A stretch of DNA of 19,466 nucleotides from CAVSWN01 sp046728115 (lineage in GTDB: Bacteria > Acidobacteriota > Vicinamibacteria > Vicinamibacterales > CAVVIG01). Position numbers and translations under genes: made by a program. Shown here in pieces: positions 1-7,832 of the stretch. Position 1 is the stretch's first letter. The number at the start of each line of letters is the position of its first letter. Under the pieces are notes generated by a model. That model saw only the letters and a program-made list of their open reading frames with translations. It ran no database searches and had not been told where the DNA came from. The stretch spans positions 1-19,466 of the forward strand of contig JBKPDW010000474.1 in assembly GCA_046728115.1 (NCBI GenBank), in the 5' to 3' direction.

Positions 1-1025
1 AGCATGGCGACGGTGATCACGGAGATCCCGAGAAGCGCGCCCAGCCCGACGAGTACCACGTCGTGAACCCTCACACGCTGCGATTCGCCGATGAACGACA
101 ACTTCAGAAACGGCCAGCTGAAGAGGGCCAGCAGCAACAGCGCCATCAGGAGCGGCATCATCGCAAACGGGACTCTGGCGCTCATGGCCGCCATGTCCTC
201 CTTGCCCATAAGCGCTGCCACGATCCAACCGGCGTCGCCGGATGCTGGCTCCCGAGTCATTCGACCGCAGCAGGGCTGCAGGAGGAGCTTGTACGCCGAG
301 CCCGAAATGCGAACGTCGAGGGTCGACGACGACTGCGGCAGCTTTGAAAAGTCGACGGCTTGCTGTGTCTTCGAATCGATTTCCAGCTTGTCGAAGCGGG
401 TGATACGAAGCCTCGGATCCCCCGCTTGAAAGATGACGCGTCCGTCGCGTGCGGCGACGAGGACCGCGTTGAACACGCTCGTCTGAAGCTCGCCGGCCAC
501 GAACGGCTTGAGCAGATCGTCGAGCTCGAGGCGCACGGTCCCGACATTTTTTTTCGTCGTCGTGGACTTGTCGTCTACTTGTACCCACTCGGATCGTGAG
601 TCCCGCTCGACGAATATGGTCCGAACCGTGGCCTCGCGCGCCGCCTCACGGGAGAGCTTCTGTTCGGTCAACTTCGGGCTGGCGTTCTTGAGAATCGGAA
701 TGAACTCCGCCGTCAGGGGGGCCTTGAACACTTTTTCAAGGGAGGGTTGCTTCTCTGTCAGCTGCGCGCGCAGCAGGTTATCGAGAACCTTCTGATCGTT
801 CTGGATGGTTGCCTCGATTTGCTCGCCCATCGTGGCGAGCAGACGGAAATTCCGGCCGGTCAGGTAATCGCGCTCACGGATGACGTACAGAAAGTAGTAG
901 GCGCCGTACGCGGTGCCGACGAGGAGGAGGATCGCGACTGGAATTCTCAGCGCCCTGAGGTACGCCGAGGTCTTTGCGCGGATCGCCGCGACACTTGAGG
1001 GTGCATCCGGACGGCCGCCGACCAT
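1..1025 (-). CDS. Membrane protein with large extracytoplasmic domain (3' end outside window)
   Basis: The minus-strand frame is open from ATG at 1025 to the left edge (341 codons seen), so the C-terminus is missing. The start is supported by AGGTGG four bases upstream and by an in-frame TAG further upstream. Reading it out gives a short basic cytoplasmic N-terminus, a transmembrane segment at about residues 28-46, a soluble region of about 235 residues, a second hydrophobic segment at about 285-310, a short polar loop, and a third hydrophobic segment at about 322-341 that continues off the edge. The soluble part sits between two membrane segments, as in extracytoplasmic sensor domains of the Cache/CHASE type, but I see no diagnostic motif and do not name the family. 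Downstream domains, which could show whether it is a sensor kinase, cyclase or transporter, are not in the window. Confidence 0.8.
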   Translation of the reverse strand, partial: MVGGRPDAPSSVAAIRAKTSAYLRALRIPVAILLLVGTAYGAYYFLYVIRERDYLTGRNFRLLATMGEQIEATIQNDQKVLDNLLRAQLTEKQPSLEKVFKAPLTAEFIPILKNASPKLTEQKLSREAAREATVRTIFVERDSRSEWVQVDDKSTTTKKNVGTVRLELDDLLKPFVAGELQTSVFNAVLVAARDGRVIFQAGDPRLRITRFDKLEIDSKTQQAVDFSKLPQSSSTLDVRISGSAYKLLLQPCCGRMTREPASGDAGWIVAALMGKEDMAAMSARVPFAMMPLLMALLLLALFSWPFLKLSFIGESQRVRVHDVVLVGLGALLGISVITVAM

Positions 1026-1216
1026 TGAACCACCTGAAACGCTGCCATTCTAAGGCAATGGTTGGCGGGTTTCGTGACGTTCGGGTTGCCGAGCCCGTAA
1101 GGCCTCGTCATCCAGCTGAGCTTCGCGAGAAGGAAGGCGGTAGGCGTGACGACGTATGCGTATACGCCGGCAGCGATCAAGACCGGTCCGATCTGTTTCA
1201 GCCGATTGTGACTCAC
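947..1216 (-). CDS. Doubtful small membrane ORF upstream of the partial gene
   Basis: An 89-residue minus-strand ORF begins at 1216 and has one convincing hydrophobic stretch (about residues 9-31) followed by a polar segment. Its first 55 or so codons have G/C-rich third positions like a real gene. Its last 26 codons overlap the start of the partial membrane-protein gene in another frame and look like shadow sequence. It could be a small membrane protein coupled to the next gene, a decayed gene end, or chance. No family is recognised. Confidence 0.25.
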   Translation of the reverse strand: MSHNRLKQIGPVLIAAGVYAYVVTPTAFLLAKLSWMTRPYGLGNPNVTKPANHCLRMAAFQVVQWSAAVRMHPQVSRRSAQRPRRTSGR

Positions 1217-1384
1217 GGCAGCGTTGCCACGCTACGGACTCCACGCGACTCGATCAAGGGGCATCCGGCGGGCAATGCATTTCCGACTCGAACAAATCCC
1301 TGAACACGTGACACGACATCCGCGGGACGAGTGACGCCGCTTGGTCGCGTGATGACCGCAGTGTAGACTCGCCGATGAACGCCA
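1026..1384. other. Stretch without a confident gene
   Basis: Apart from the doubtful small ORF starting at 1216, nothing in these 359 bases looks like a gene, an RNA, a clear terminator or a repeat. The region separates the leftward membrane-protein gene from the rightward lipoprotein gene, so it should contain promoters for both directions, but I cannot point to convincing -35/-10 pairs. Confidence 0.5.
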
Positions 1385-2104
1385 ATGTTTCCCTCGTATG
1401 CTACCCCGCGGGGCCGACCGACACTGGCGATGCTGCTCCTCGTGGGACTGGTGAGCGCGGCCTGCTCCAGCGGCTCGTCGGGCCCGACCGCTCCTGGTTC
1501 CGGCTCGGGTGGGTCAGGTGTCGGACCCTCGTGCCGTACATATCCCACCGCCACGACCGCCGCGACGAACCCGTTCAATGCCGCATCGAACGTGACCATG
1601 GAGGGTACCTTCAATTCCAGCTCGAGGCAGCTCACGGTCTCGACGACGTTTCTAGACGGTTCCGCATGCTCCACGATCGTCTCCACCTACCAGTCGGTAG
1701 CAGACTTTGTCGACGAAGTCAGCGTGATCCCGCCCGTATCGCGACTCACCTCCCAAACCACGACCAGCTCCGGCACATGTGGAAACGGCACCTCGAGCAT
1801 CACGTACACGTACGACGCACAGCGGCGTCTGACTCAAGTGAACAGCCCTGCGGGAACAATTACGTTCAACGTCTGGGACATGTTCGGGCGTCCCACGGCG
1901 GGCACACTTTCGACGGGCGGCGTGCTGACGAACGCGTATGATAACGCGGCACGGACGCAAACCGAGACACAAGTCGTGCGCGGACAGACGACAACGAACA
2001 TCATCACGTATGACGCGAACGGTGCGATCGTTCTGATCAACAACTTCACGTCCGGAACGTCGACAACGATCACGGTTCTGTCTACGGCTACCGTGTGCAG
2101 GTGA
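1385..2104 (+). CDS. Short lipoprotein with YD (RHS-like) repeats
   Basis: The 239-residue product starts with a signal peptide whose lipobox ends in S-A-A-C, placing the lipidated cysteine at residue 27. A Ser/Gly/Thr/Pro-rich linker typical of surface lipoproteins follows. The C-terminal half carries degenerate YD-type repeats: a Y-T-Y-D-A-Q-R-R-L unit, then F-N-V-W-D-M-F-G-R, a Y-D-N-A-A-R unit, and I-T-Y-D-A-N-G. Such repeats normally occur in long RHS/YD shells of more than 1000 residues; here there are only about four in a small protein. It is probably anchored in the outer membrane facing outward or into the periplasm. Function unknown. It lies 31 bp upstream of the cytochrome c gene and could be cotranscribed. 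ATG at 1375 is out of frame with it. Confidence 0.72.
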   Translation: MFPSYATPRGRPTLAMLLLVGLVSAACSSGSSGPTAPGSGSGGSGVGPSCRTYPTATTAATNPFNAASNVTMEGTFNSSSRQLTVSTTFLDGSACSTIVSTYQSVADFVDEVSVIPPVSRLTSQTTTSSGTCGNGTSSITYTYDAQRRLTQVNSPAGTITFNVWDMFGRPTAGTLSTGGVLTNAYDNAARTQTETQVVRGQTTTNIITYDANGAIVLINNFTSGTSTTITVLSTATVCR

Positions 2105-2135
2105 CGAGTCCGGTGCCGTTCACGCCACTGGCGCT

Positions 2136-2660
2136 ATGATGCGAGCCGTTCTGGTCGCGGCCGTGCTGCTGGCAACAGCCTGCGCGGCGGGCCTGCTCTA
2201 TGTGCGAACCACTGGTCTTCGCGGCCAGCCGGAACCGGGTACGATTGAAACCCACGTGGCGCGCGCGATTCGCGGATTTGCGGTCCCGTCGGATGTGAAG
2301 GCGCGCATCAACCCGCTCGCGTCGTCGCAGGAGGCGCTCGCGCCCGGGCTGGAGCACTTCGCACGCTACTGCGCGATGTGTCACGCGAACGATGGGAGCG
2401 GCAAGAACACGCCGCTCGGGCAAGGGCTGTACCCCAAGCCACCCGATCTGCGGGCCGCAGCCACGCAGCAGTTAACCGACGGCGAGCTCTTCTACATCAT
2501 CGAGAATGGCGTTCGATTCACCGGCATGCCAGCTTTTGGATCAGGAGAGTCGACCCCTGCGGGCGACAAACAGGTGTGGCAGCTCGTGTACTTTATCCGC
2601 CACCTCCCGTCGATCACGCCGGATCAGATCGAATGGATGAAGGGGCTGAATCCGCTGTAA
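2136..2660 (+). CDS. Monohaem c-type cytochrome
   Basis: The 174-residue product has an N-terminal hydrophobic segment (about residues 4-23) that is a signal peptide or membrane anchor. A cytochrome c fold follows, with one haem-attachment motif C-A-M-C-H at residues 79-83 and a probable axial methionine at M131 in T-G-M-P-A-F-G. The motif before it (H-F-A-R-Y-C) and the final Y-F-I-R-H-L-P helix are typical of class I cytochrome c/CccA-like domains. It should carry electrons on the periplasmic side. No oxidase, reductase or haem-lyase gene is nearby, so the partner cannot be named. C16 within the signal region could be a weak lipobox. Start at the first of two adjacent ATGs; no strong ribosome site. 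Confidence 0.88.
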   Translation: MMRAVLVAAVLLATACAAGLLYVRTTGLRGQPEPGTIETHVARAIRGFAVPSDVKARINPLASSQEALAPGLEHFARYCAMCHANDGSGKNTPLGQGLYPKPPDLRAAATQQLTDGELFYIIENGVRFTGMPAFGSGESTPAGDKQVWQLVYFIRHLPSITPDQIEWMKGLNPL

Positions 2661-2717
2661 CAGCTTGCTAGATATGGAATTACATGCGGGAGGCCAAAAC
2701 CGGGCACTCGAAGATAG

Positions 2718-2736
2718 TTTATATATAAAGTATACT
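2718..2736 (+). promoter_or_regulatory. AT-rich palindrome and -10-like box before pirin gene
   Basis: A perfect 12-bp palindrome, TTTATATATAAA, lies at 2718-2729 and is followed at once by TATACT at 2731-2736, 18 bp before the pirin ATG. It stands out as a sharp AT-rich island in GC-rich DNA. The TATACT box is a plausible -10 element, but I see no convincing -35 element. The palindrome could be an operator covering the spacer. G-rich sequence at 2742-2746 may act as the ribosome site. Confidence 0.4.
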
Positions 2737-2753
2737 GGGCCGGGGGTATTCCT

Positions 2754-3653
2754 ATGTCCATTCGTCCCGTCAAACGCGTGATGGCCACGAAGCCGACGCT
2801 CGAAGGTGCCGGCGTCAAACTGCAGCGCGCATTCGGGTTCGGCAACACGACCGAATTCGATCCTTTTCTGCTCTTCGACGATTTTCGCAACGACAACCCG
2901 GCCGACTACCTCGCCGGATTTCCCTGGCATCCACATCGCGGCATCGAAACGATCACCTACGTCCTGGCGGGTAGCGTCGAGCACGGCGACAGCCTGGGCA
3001 ACCGCGGACGGATGGGCCCCGGCGATGTGCAATGGATGACCGCCGGCAGCGGCATCCTGCATCAGGAGATGCCTCGCGGCGACGCGCAGGGACGCATGCA
3101 TGGCTTCCAGCTATGGGCCAACCTGCCATCGTCGCTGAAGATGACGCACCCGCGCTATCAGGACATCGTCGCCCGGGACATTCCGGAGATCGTCGACGAC
3201 GACGGCACGGGTGTCCGGGTCATCGTCGGCGACTTCTGGGGAAAGCGGGGACCCGTTGAAGGCGTCGCGGCCGATCCCCGCTATCTCGACGTGTCGGTGC
3301 CTCCGGGCAAACGCAAGCGTATCGCCGTCGATCGAACGAACCATGCGTTTGCGTATGTGTTCGAAGGTTCGGGAACGTTCCGCGATGCGTCGTCGCCGCA
3401 GGGCGTGCGCAACGATCTTACCAACGCCATCGATCGGGCCGGCGAGCGCGAGAGCGGCAACCGTTCGCTCGTGTTGTTCGACGCGGGCGATGAGGTGACC
3501 GTGCAGGCTGGTGAGCAGGGCATCCGTTTCCTGCTCGTGTCGGGCAAACCGATCGAAGAACCCGTCGCGTGGTACGGACCGATCGTGATGAACACGGATC
3601 AGGAACTGCAGCAGGCGTACGCAGAGCTGCGGAACGGAACGTTCATCAAGTAG
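2754..3653 (+). CDS. Pirin family protein
   Basis: The 299-residue length and layout are typical of pirins, a bicupin family. The N-terminal cupin shows the pirin signature, with metal ligands H59 and H61 in H-P-H-R-G and H103 and E105 in the I-L-H-Q-E motif; these correspond to the four Fe-binding residues of human pirin. The C-terminal cupin covers about residues 175-290. Bacterial pirins include quercetin 2,3-dioxygenases and proteins that modulate metabolic enzymes, so the substrate or partner cannot be fixed. The enzyme is expected in the cytoplasm; no signal peptide. An AT-rich palindrome and a -10-like box lie just upstream. The last codons are imperfectly repeated 33 bp downstream, including an in-frame second stop. 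Confidence 0.93.
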   Translation: MSIRPVKRVMATKPTLEGAGVKLQRAFGFGNTTEFDPFLLFDDFRNDNPADYLAGFPWHPHRGIETITYVLAGSVEHGDSLGNRGRMGPGDVQWMTAGSGILHQEMPRGDAQGRMHGFQLWANLPSSLKMTHPRYQDIVARDIPEIVDDDGTGVRVIVGDFWGKRGPVEGVAADPRYLDVSVPPGKRKRIAVDRTNHAFAYVFEGSGTFRDASSPQGVRNDLTNAIDRAGERESGNRSLVLFDAGDEVTVQAGEQGIRFLLVSGKPIEEPVAWYGPIVMNTDQELQQAYAELRNGTFIK

Positions 3654-3694
3654 CCCGGGCCCCTTCATCGAACGTTCATCACGTAGCGTGGGCC
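3637..3694. repeat. 25-bp imperfect direct repeat at the end of the pirin gene
   Basis: Bases 3637-3661 and 3670-3694 match at 22 of 25 positions, offset by 33 bp. The first copy contains the last five codons and TAG stop of the pirin gene. Because the offset is 11 codons, the second copy has its own TAG (3684-3686) in the same frame. This looks like an old local duplication of the gene end. Confidence 0.7.
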
Positions 3695-3724
3695 TTGCGA
3701 GCCCGCGGGGAGGCGAGGCAAACC

Positions 3725-4252
3725 ATGGCTCCGACAACCGCGCCTTCCATTCGGTTCGACGCGATCGTGGATTCGCTGTCGATTGCAGTACTGGTTTTCC
3801 GGAACCAGCACCTGCTCTACTCGAACCCGGCTGCGCAGCAGCTAACGAATCGGCTTCACACGAAGCATCGGTCCGAGTTAGCGGTGCTCGTTCGCGATCA
3901 TCTGCGCGCTCTCGGCGACAAGCTCGATCGGCGCACGAGCACGACCGTCAGTCTGCTCACGGCACCGCACGGCGAACCGTTCTACATATACGTGACGCCG
4001 ATCGATCCCGACGTCGCCGACGTGGCGGTGAGCATCCGCGAGATTGGAACGACGATGGGGGCGTTCACCCAGCGATATCGGCTGTCGCGCCGCGAGGCGC
4101 AAATTGTGGAGCTGGTGCTGCTCGGCTATCGCAATCGGGATATCGCGGGAACGCTCGGCACGTCGCCCGCCACAATCAAGAAACATTTGACGCACGTGTT
4201 CGACAAAGTGGGCGTCGATACGCGCACGCAGCTAGTCGCCAGGATTGCGTAG
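3725..4252 (+). CDS. Small PAS-like / LuxR-type HTH transcriptional regulator
   Basis: ATG at 3725 is chosen over an earlier ATG at 3569 because GGGGAGG lies just upstream and the earlier start would overlap the pirin gene. The 175-residue protein has an N-terminal region (about 8-115) that reads like a PAS domain: the F-D-A-I-V-D-S-L pattern, then V-F-R-N-Q-H-L-L-Y-S-N-P-A-A. A C-terminal LuxR/GerE helix-turn-helix (about 118-175) follows, with L-S-R-R-E-A-Q-I-V, G-Y-R-N-R-D-I-A and S-P-A-T-I-K-K-H-L. There is no receiver domain and no acyl-homoserine-lactone domain, so it is likely a single-protein sensor/regulator in the cytoplasm. Target genes are unknown; adjacent pirin and cytochrome genes are candidates. 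It converges with the SH3-domain ORF. Confidence 0.85.
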   Translation: MAPTTAPSIRFDAIVDSLSIAVLVFRNQHLLYSNPAAQQLTNRLHTKHRSELAVLVRDHLRALGDKLDRRTSTTVSLLTAPHGEPFYIYVTPIDPDVADVAVSIREIGTTMGAFTQRYRLSRREAQIVELVLLGYRNRDIAGTLGTSPATIKKHLTHVFDKVGVDTRTQLVARIA

Positions 4253-4278
4253 GTGAAAAGTTACGCGATCGTCGTTCC

Positions 4279-4677
4279 CTAGCGTTTCTGAACGAGGACC
4301 AGTTTCACCCAGCCGGTTGCCGACGAGCTTTGAACCTGGATGAACCCTTCTTTTTCGCCGCCAATGACGACCATCTCGTCGCCCCGGCCCAACGTGGCGA
4401 GCACCTTGGCCGAGTCTGATGGCTCCGCCATCAAGCGAACGTTGGCAATCTTCGGTCCGAGCACGTCACCTTCGTTGTAGATGGCGCCGGCTTTGGTCGA
4501 ACCGCCGGCGGCCGCTTCGGCTTTCAGCGTACCGACGCTTCGCTGCAGACTTGGATCGTTGCGGACCACCTTCACGACGTTGTTGTAGTTGTCCATGAAG
4601 GCCGCCGCGATGATCTTGCCCTCGTTCGTGTTGCCGTATCCGCCGGCCGACCCGCTGCGCGCGTCGGCGACGAGCAT
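4279..4677 (-). CDS. SH3-domain protein, probably the 3' remnant of a CsgG-like/SH3 gene
   Basis: The C-terminal half (about residues 75-132) is a bacterial SH3-like domain: I-A-N-V-R-L-M-A-E-P, a central V-V-I-G-G-E-K-E-G-F segment and a final G-W-V-K. The N-terminal part (G-G-Y-G-N-T-N-E-G-K-I-I-A-A-A-F-M-D-N-Y) resembles the C-terminal end of CsgG/HfaB-type curli-assembly-like proteins, in which a similar Gly-rich stretch follows a much longer domain. No signal peptide is present although both domain types are normally exported. The frame stays open upstream of the ATG through protein-like sequence, with no ATG, GTG or TTG before it meets the PP2C stop at 4757. I infer loss of the 5' part. 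A real short gene starting at 4677 is possible but its only AAGGAAG box is 12 bases away. Confidence 0.6.
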   Translation of the reverse strand: MLVADARSGSAGGYGNTNEGKIIAAAFMDNYNNVVKVVRNDPSLQRSVGTLKAEAAAGGSTKAGAIYNEGDVLGPKIANVRLMAEPSDSAKVLATLGRGDEMVVIGGEKEGFIQVQSSSATGWVKLVLVQKR

Positions 4678-4756
4678 GCTCGTCTGCGCTTCCTTGGGGG
4701 AAACCGCCCTAAGTATCGCAAGTTTTCGAAACCGCCCACAAGCGAATTGCTTCTCG

Positions 4757-5539
4757 TTATGCCGAGGCCTGGGCCTTGTATCGCGCCACGAGCACCGTCA
4801 CGTTGTCACGGGCCTGATGATCCAGGGCCTCCTGAATCAGCCGCTCGGCGGCAAGATTCAGGTCCTGTTGGCCCTGCAACGTTTTCTGGATGGATGTATC
4901 GGACAATGTACCGTGCACACCATCGGTGCACATCATCAGGGTCTGTCCGTCGCGCAAATCGAGTTCCTGCACGGTGACGTCGAGATCCACGCGCGCGCCC
5001 ACGACGCTGGTCAGGACGTGCTGCATCGGATGTTTCTTCAGCATGTTGGCGTCCACACCGGTTTCGGCGCTGATCAGGGCGACCCACGAATCGTCACGGG
5101 TCAACTGGCGCAATTCCGAGCCCACCAGGGTGTAGAGACGGCTGTCGCCGACACTGACGTAAGTCAGGTGACCATCGTGCTCGATCGCCATGACAAGCGT
5201 TGTTCCCATACCGTTGTATTCGACGTGCTCCTGCGCGGCCCGGAAGATCTCGCGATTGGCAAGCTTGACGGCGTTCAGCAGGCGGTTCGCGGTAATTGAG
5301 AGCCCGGGGTTGATCCCGAACGCCCACGAGACAGTCGTCGCCAGATCATCGGAGGCTGAGGCCGTGTCGCGGAGAAATGCGCGTGCGGTCTCGAGCGCCA
5401 CACGGGACGCGACCTCGCCGGCATTATGGCCGCCCATCCCGTCGGCGATCGCCATCAGGGCAAGATCAGGGTCCCAGAGGACGCAATCCTCGTTGGTTGG
5501 GCGTCCTCCTGGGTGTGTCCTCGTGTCCGCCGTGAGCAT
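4757..5539 (-). CDS. PP2C-type protein Ser/Thr phosphatase (leftward copy)
   Basis: The 260-residue protein is a complete soluble PP2C/PPM phosphatase that removes phosphate from Ser/Thr of proteins using two Mn/Mg ions. The metal-binding set is present: D18 in N-E-D, D33-G34 in A-D-G-M-G-G-H, D206 in T-D-G, and D245 in R-D-N. Other motifs are G-M-G-T-T (110-114), V-G-D-S-R (130-134) and H-P...V-L-T (170-177). The usual D-H-S before the flap reads D-D-S-W (149-152). No transmembrane segment. It is transcribed away from a second PP2C and the kinase/FHA operon, with which it shares an upstream region, so it most likely reverses phosphorylation by those kinases. ATG at 5539 has no strong ribosome site. 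Confidence 0.94.
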   Translation of the reverse strand: MLTADTRTHPGGRPTNEDCVLWDPDLALMAIADGMGGHNAGEVASRVALETARAFLRDTASASDDLATTVSWAFGINPGLSITANRLLNAVKLANREIFRAAQEHVEYNGMGTTLVMAIEHDGHLTYVSVGDSRLYTLVGSELRQLTRDDSWVALISAETGVDANMLKKHPMQHVLTSVVGARVDLDVTVQELDLRDGQTLMMCTDGVHGTLSDTSIQKTLQGQQDLNLAAERLIQEALDHQARDNVTVLVARYKAQASA

Positions 5540-5687
5540 CGATTGGCCACCGCGCGCGCATGGGCGCGGCCGCCGCTATCATACCCCGTTGTCGTTACAG
5601 CCCAGTCCTTTGCGCTGGAGCTGACGCCAACTCTACCGTTGTATATCCCGCCAAAATACCAAATCGTCTTCCTGAGTCAGGTATGTG

Positions 5688-5707
5688 AATACCACTAAAG
5701 TGGTATT
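5688..5707. promoter_or_regulatory. Perfect inverted repeat, candidate operator
   Basis: AATACCACT and AGTGGTATT form perfect 9-bp arms separated by two bases (AA). The 2-base gap is too tight for a good RNA hairpin and there is no T-run after it, so a dimeric DNA-binding regulator is the likelier reader. A third AATACCA copy lies 33 bp to the left at 5655-5661, about three helical turns away. From this position a bound protein could control both PP2C genes. Confidence 0.55.
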
Positions 5708-5747
5708 GCAGCTCTTGAGATGGTCCGATAAGTTCGGAGTGCCCCCC

Positions 5748-5780
5748 TGCTGAGCTTCGGCTCAAGCGCCGTTTTTTATT
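5748..5780 (+). terminator. UUCG hairpin with T-tract in the leader of the PP2C-kinase operon
   Basis: TGAGC (5751-5755), TTCG loop (5756-5759) and GCTCA (5760-5764) form a stem closed by the very stable C(UUCG)G tetraloop; with one bulged A the stem extends by a few pairs. Six T residues follow at 5772-5777. It has the form of an intrinsic terminator on the plus strand. The next start codon is only 13 bp away and the gene to the left is on the other strand, so there is no upstream plus-strand gene to terminate. It may be an attenuator in the operon's own leader. The stem is short and separated from the T-run by about seven bases, so activity is uncertain. Confidence 0.42.
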
Positions 5781-5792
5781 GCGAGGTCGCTC

Positions 5793-6556
5793 GTGATCCG
5801 TGCGTGTGGTGTGTCCAATACCGGTCGAGTTCGAAAGACGAACGAGGATCAGTTCGTTTCCGACCCAGCCCTCCGGCTGTTTGCCGTGGCCGATGGTATG
5901 GGTGGCCACAACGCGGGCGAAGTCGCATCGCAACTGGCCATCGAGACCCTGACCGCATTCATTCAGCGTTCAGCGGAAGGTACCGATTTCTCCTGGCCGT
6001 ACGGCCTGGACAAGACGCTGTCGTTCGATGGCAACCGGCTGCGGACCGGGATCAACCTCGCGAACCGGCGCGTGTTCCGTGCTGCCGAGAACAGCGACGA
6101 CTACGGCGGCATGGGCACCACGATTGTGGCGCTGCTGATCAACGAATCCAAGATCGCCGTCGGGCACGTCGGCGACAGCCGTCTGTATCTGTTGTCCGGA
6201 GATCGCCTCGAACAGCTGACCTATGACGATTCGTGGGCCGCGACGATTCTTGCGCAGGATCCGAGCCTCGATCCCGCCGAGATCGCGCATCACCCCATGC
6301 GCAACGTGCTCACCAACGTTCTCGGTGCGCGCGATCAGGTGGACGTGCACATGGCCGAGCGCACCATTGCACCGGGCGATGTGCTGCTGCTCTGCACGGA
6401 CGGTCTGCACGGCGTAATGGAGGCCGACTCGCTCAAAGCCATCCTGCGGCGCACAGCCGATGTCGAAGCCGTTGCCCACACGCTCGTGGAAACGGCGATG
6501 GATCGCGGGAGCCGCGACAATCTCACGGCGCTCGTCGTCAAGTGCGAGCGGCAACG

Positions 6557-6560
<4 letters not shown>
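5793..6560 (+). CDS. PP2C-type protein Ser/Thr phosphatase (rightward copy, operon head)
   Basis: The GTG start at 5793 has GAGG eight bases upstream and gives 255 residues beginning with the canonical PP2C opening (S-N-T-G-x-V-R-x-x-N-E-D). Metal residues D19, D34-G35, D203 in T-D-G and D242 in R-D-N are all present, as are G-M-G-T-T and V-G-D-S-R, so it should be an active cytoplasmic phosphoserine/threonine phosphatase. It shares with the divergent PP2C the D-D-S-W variant and the same helical insert (W-x-[FY]-G...N-R-L), so the two are close paralogues. Its TGA overlaps the TTG start of the kinase gene. The pairing indicates that the kinase and phosphatase are made together and act on the same targets, probably the kinases and FHA proteins. 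Confidence 0.95.
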
Positions 6561-7819
<1,259 letters not shown>

Positions 7820-7832
7820 GACGGAGATCAGC

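Larger units (their letters stand above)
5540..5792. promoter_or_regulatory. Shared divergent control region of the two PP2C genes
   Basis: This 253-bp gap separates two divergent phosphatase genes and must hold promoters for both. Its central part (about 5640-5735) is much more AT-rich than the flanking genes. It contains a perfect inverted repeat at 5688-5707, an extra AATACCA half-site at 5655-5661, and a hairpin plus T-tract at 5748-5780. A TATACA-like -10 box is readable on the minus strand near 5641-5646, without a good -35. No ORF here is credible. Confidence 0.6.

Noticed and set aside
547..554. Run of eight T (A8 in the coding strand) in the partial membrane-protein gene, possible slippage or frameshift site
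   Set aside because: The frame before and after the run is consistent and protein-like, and there is no downstream stimulatory hairpin that I can see. A single A8 tract is not enough evidence.
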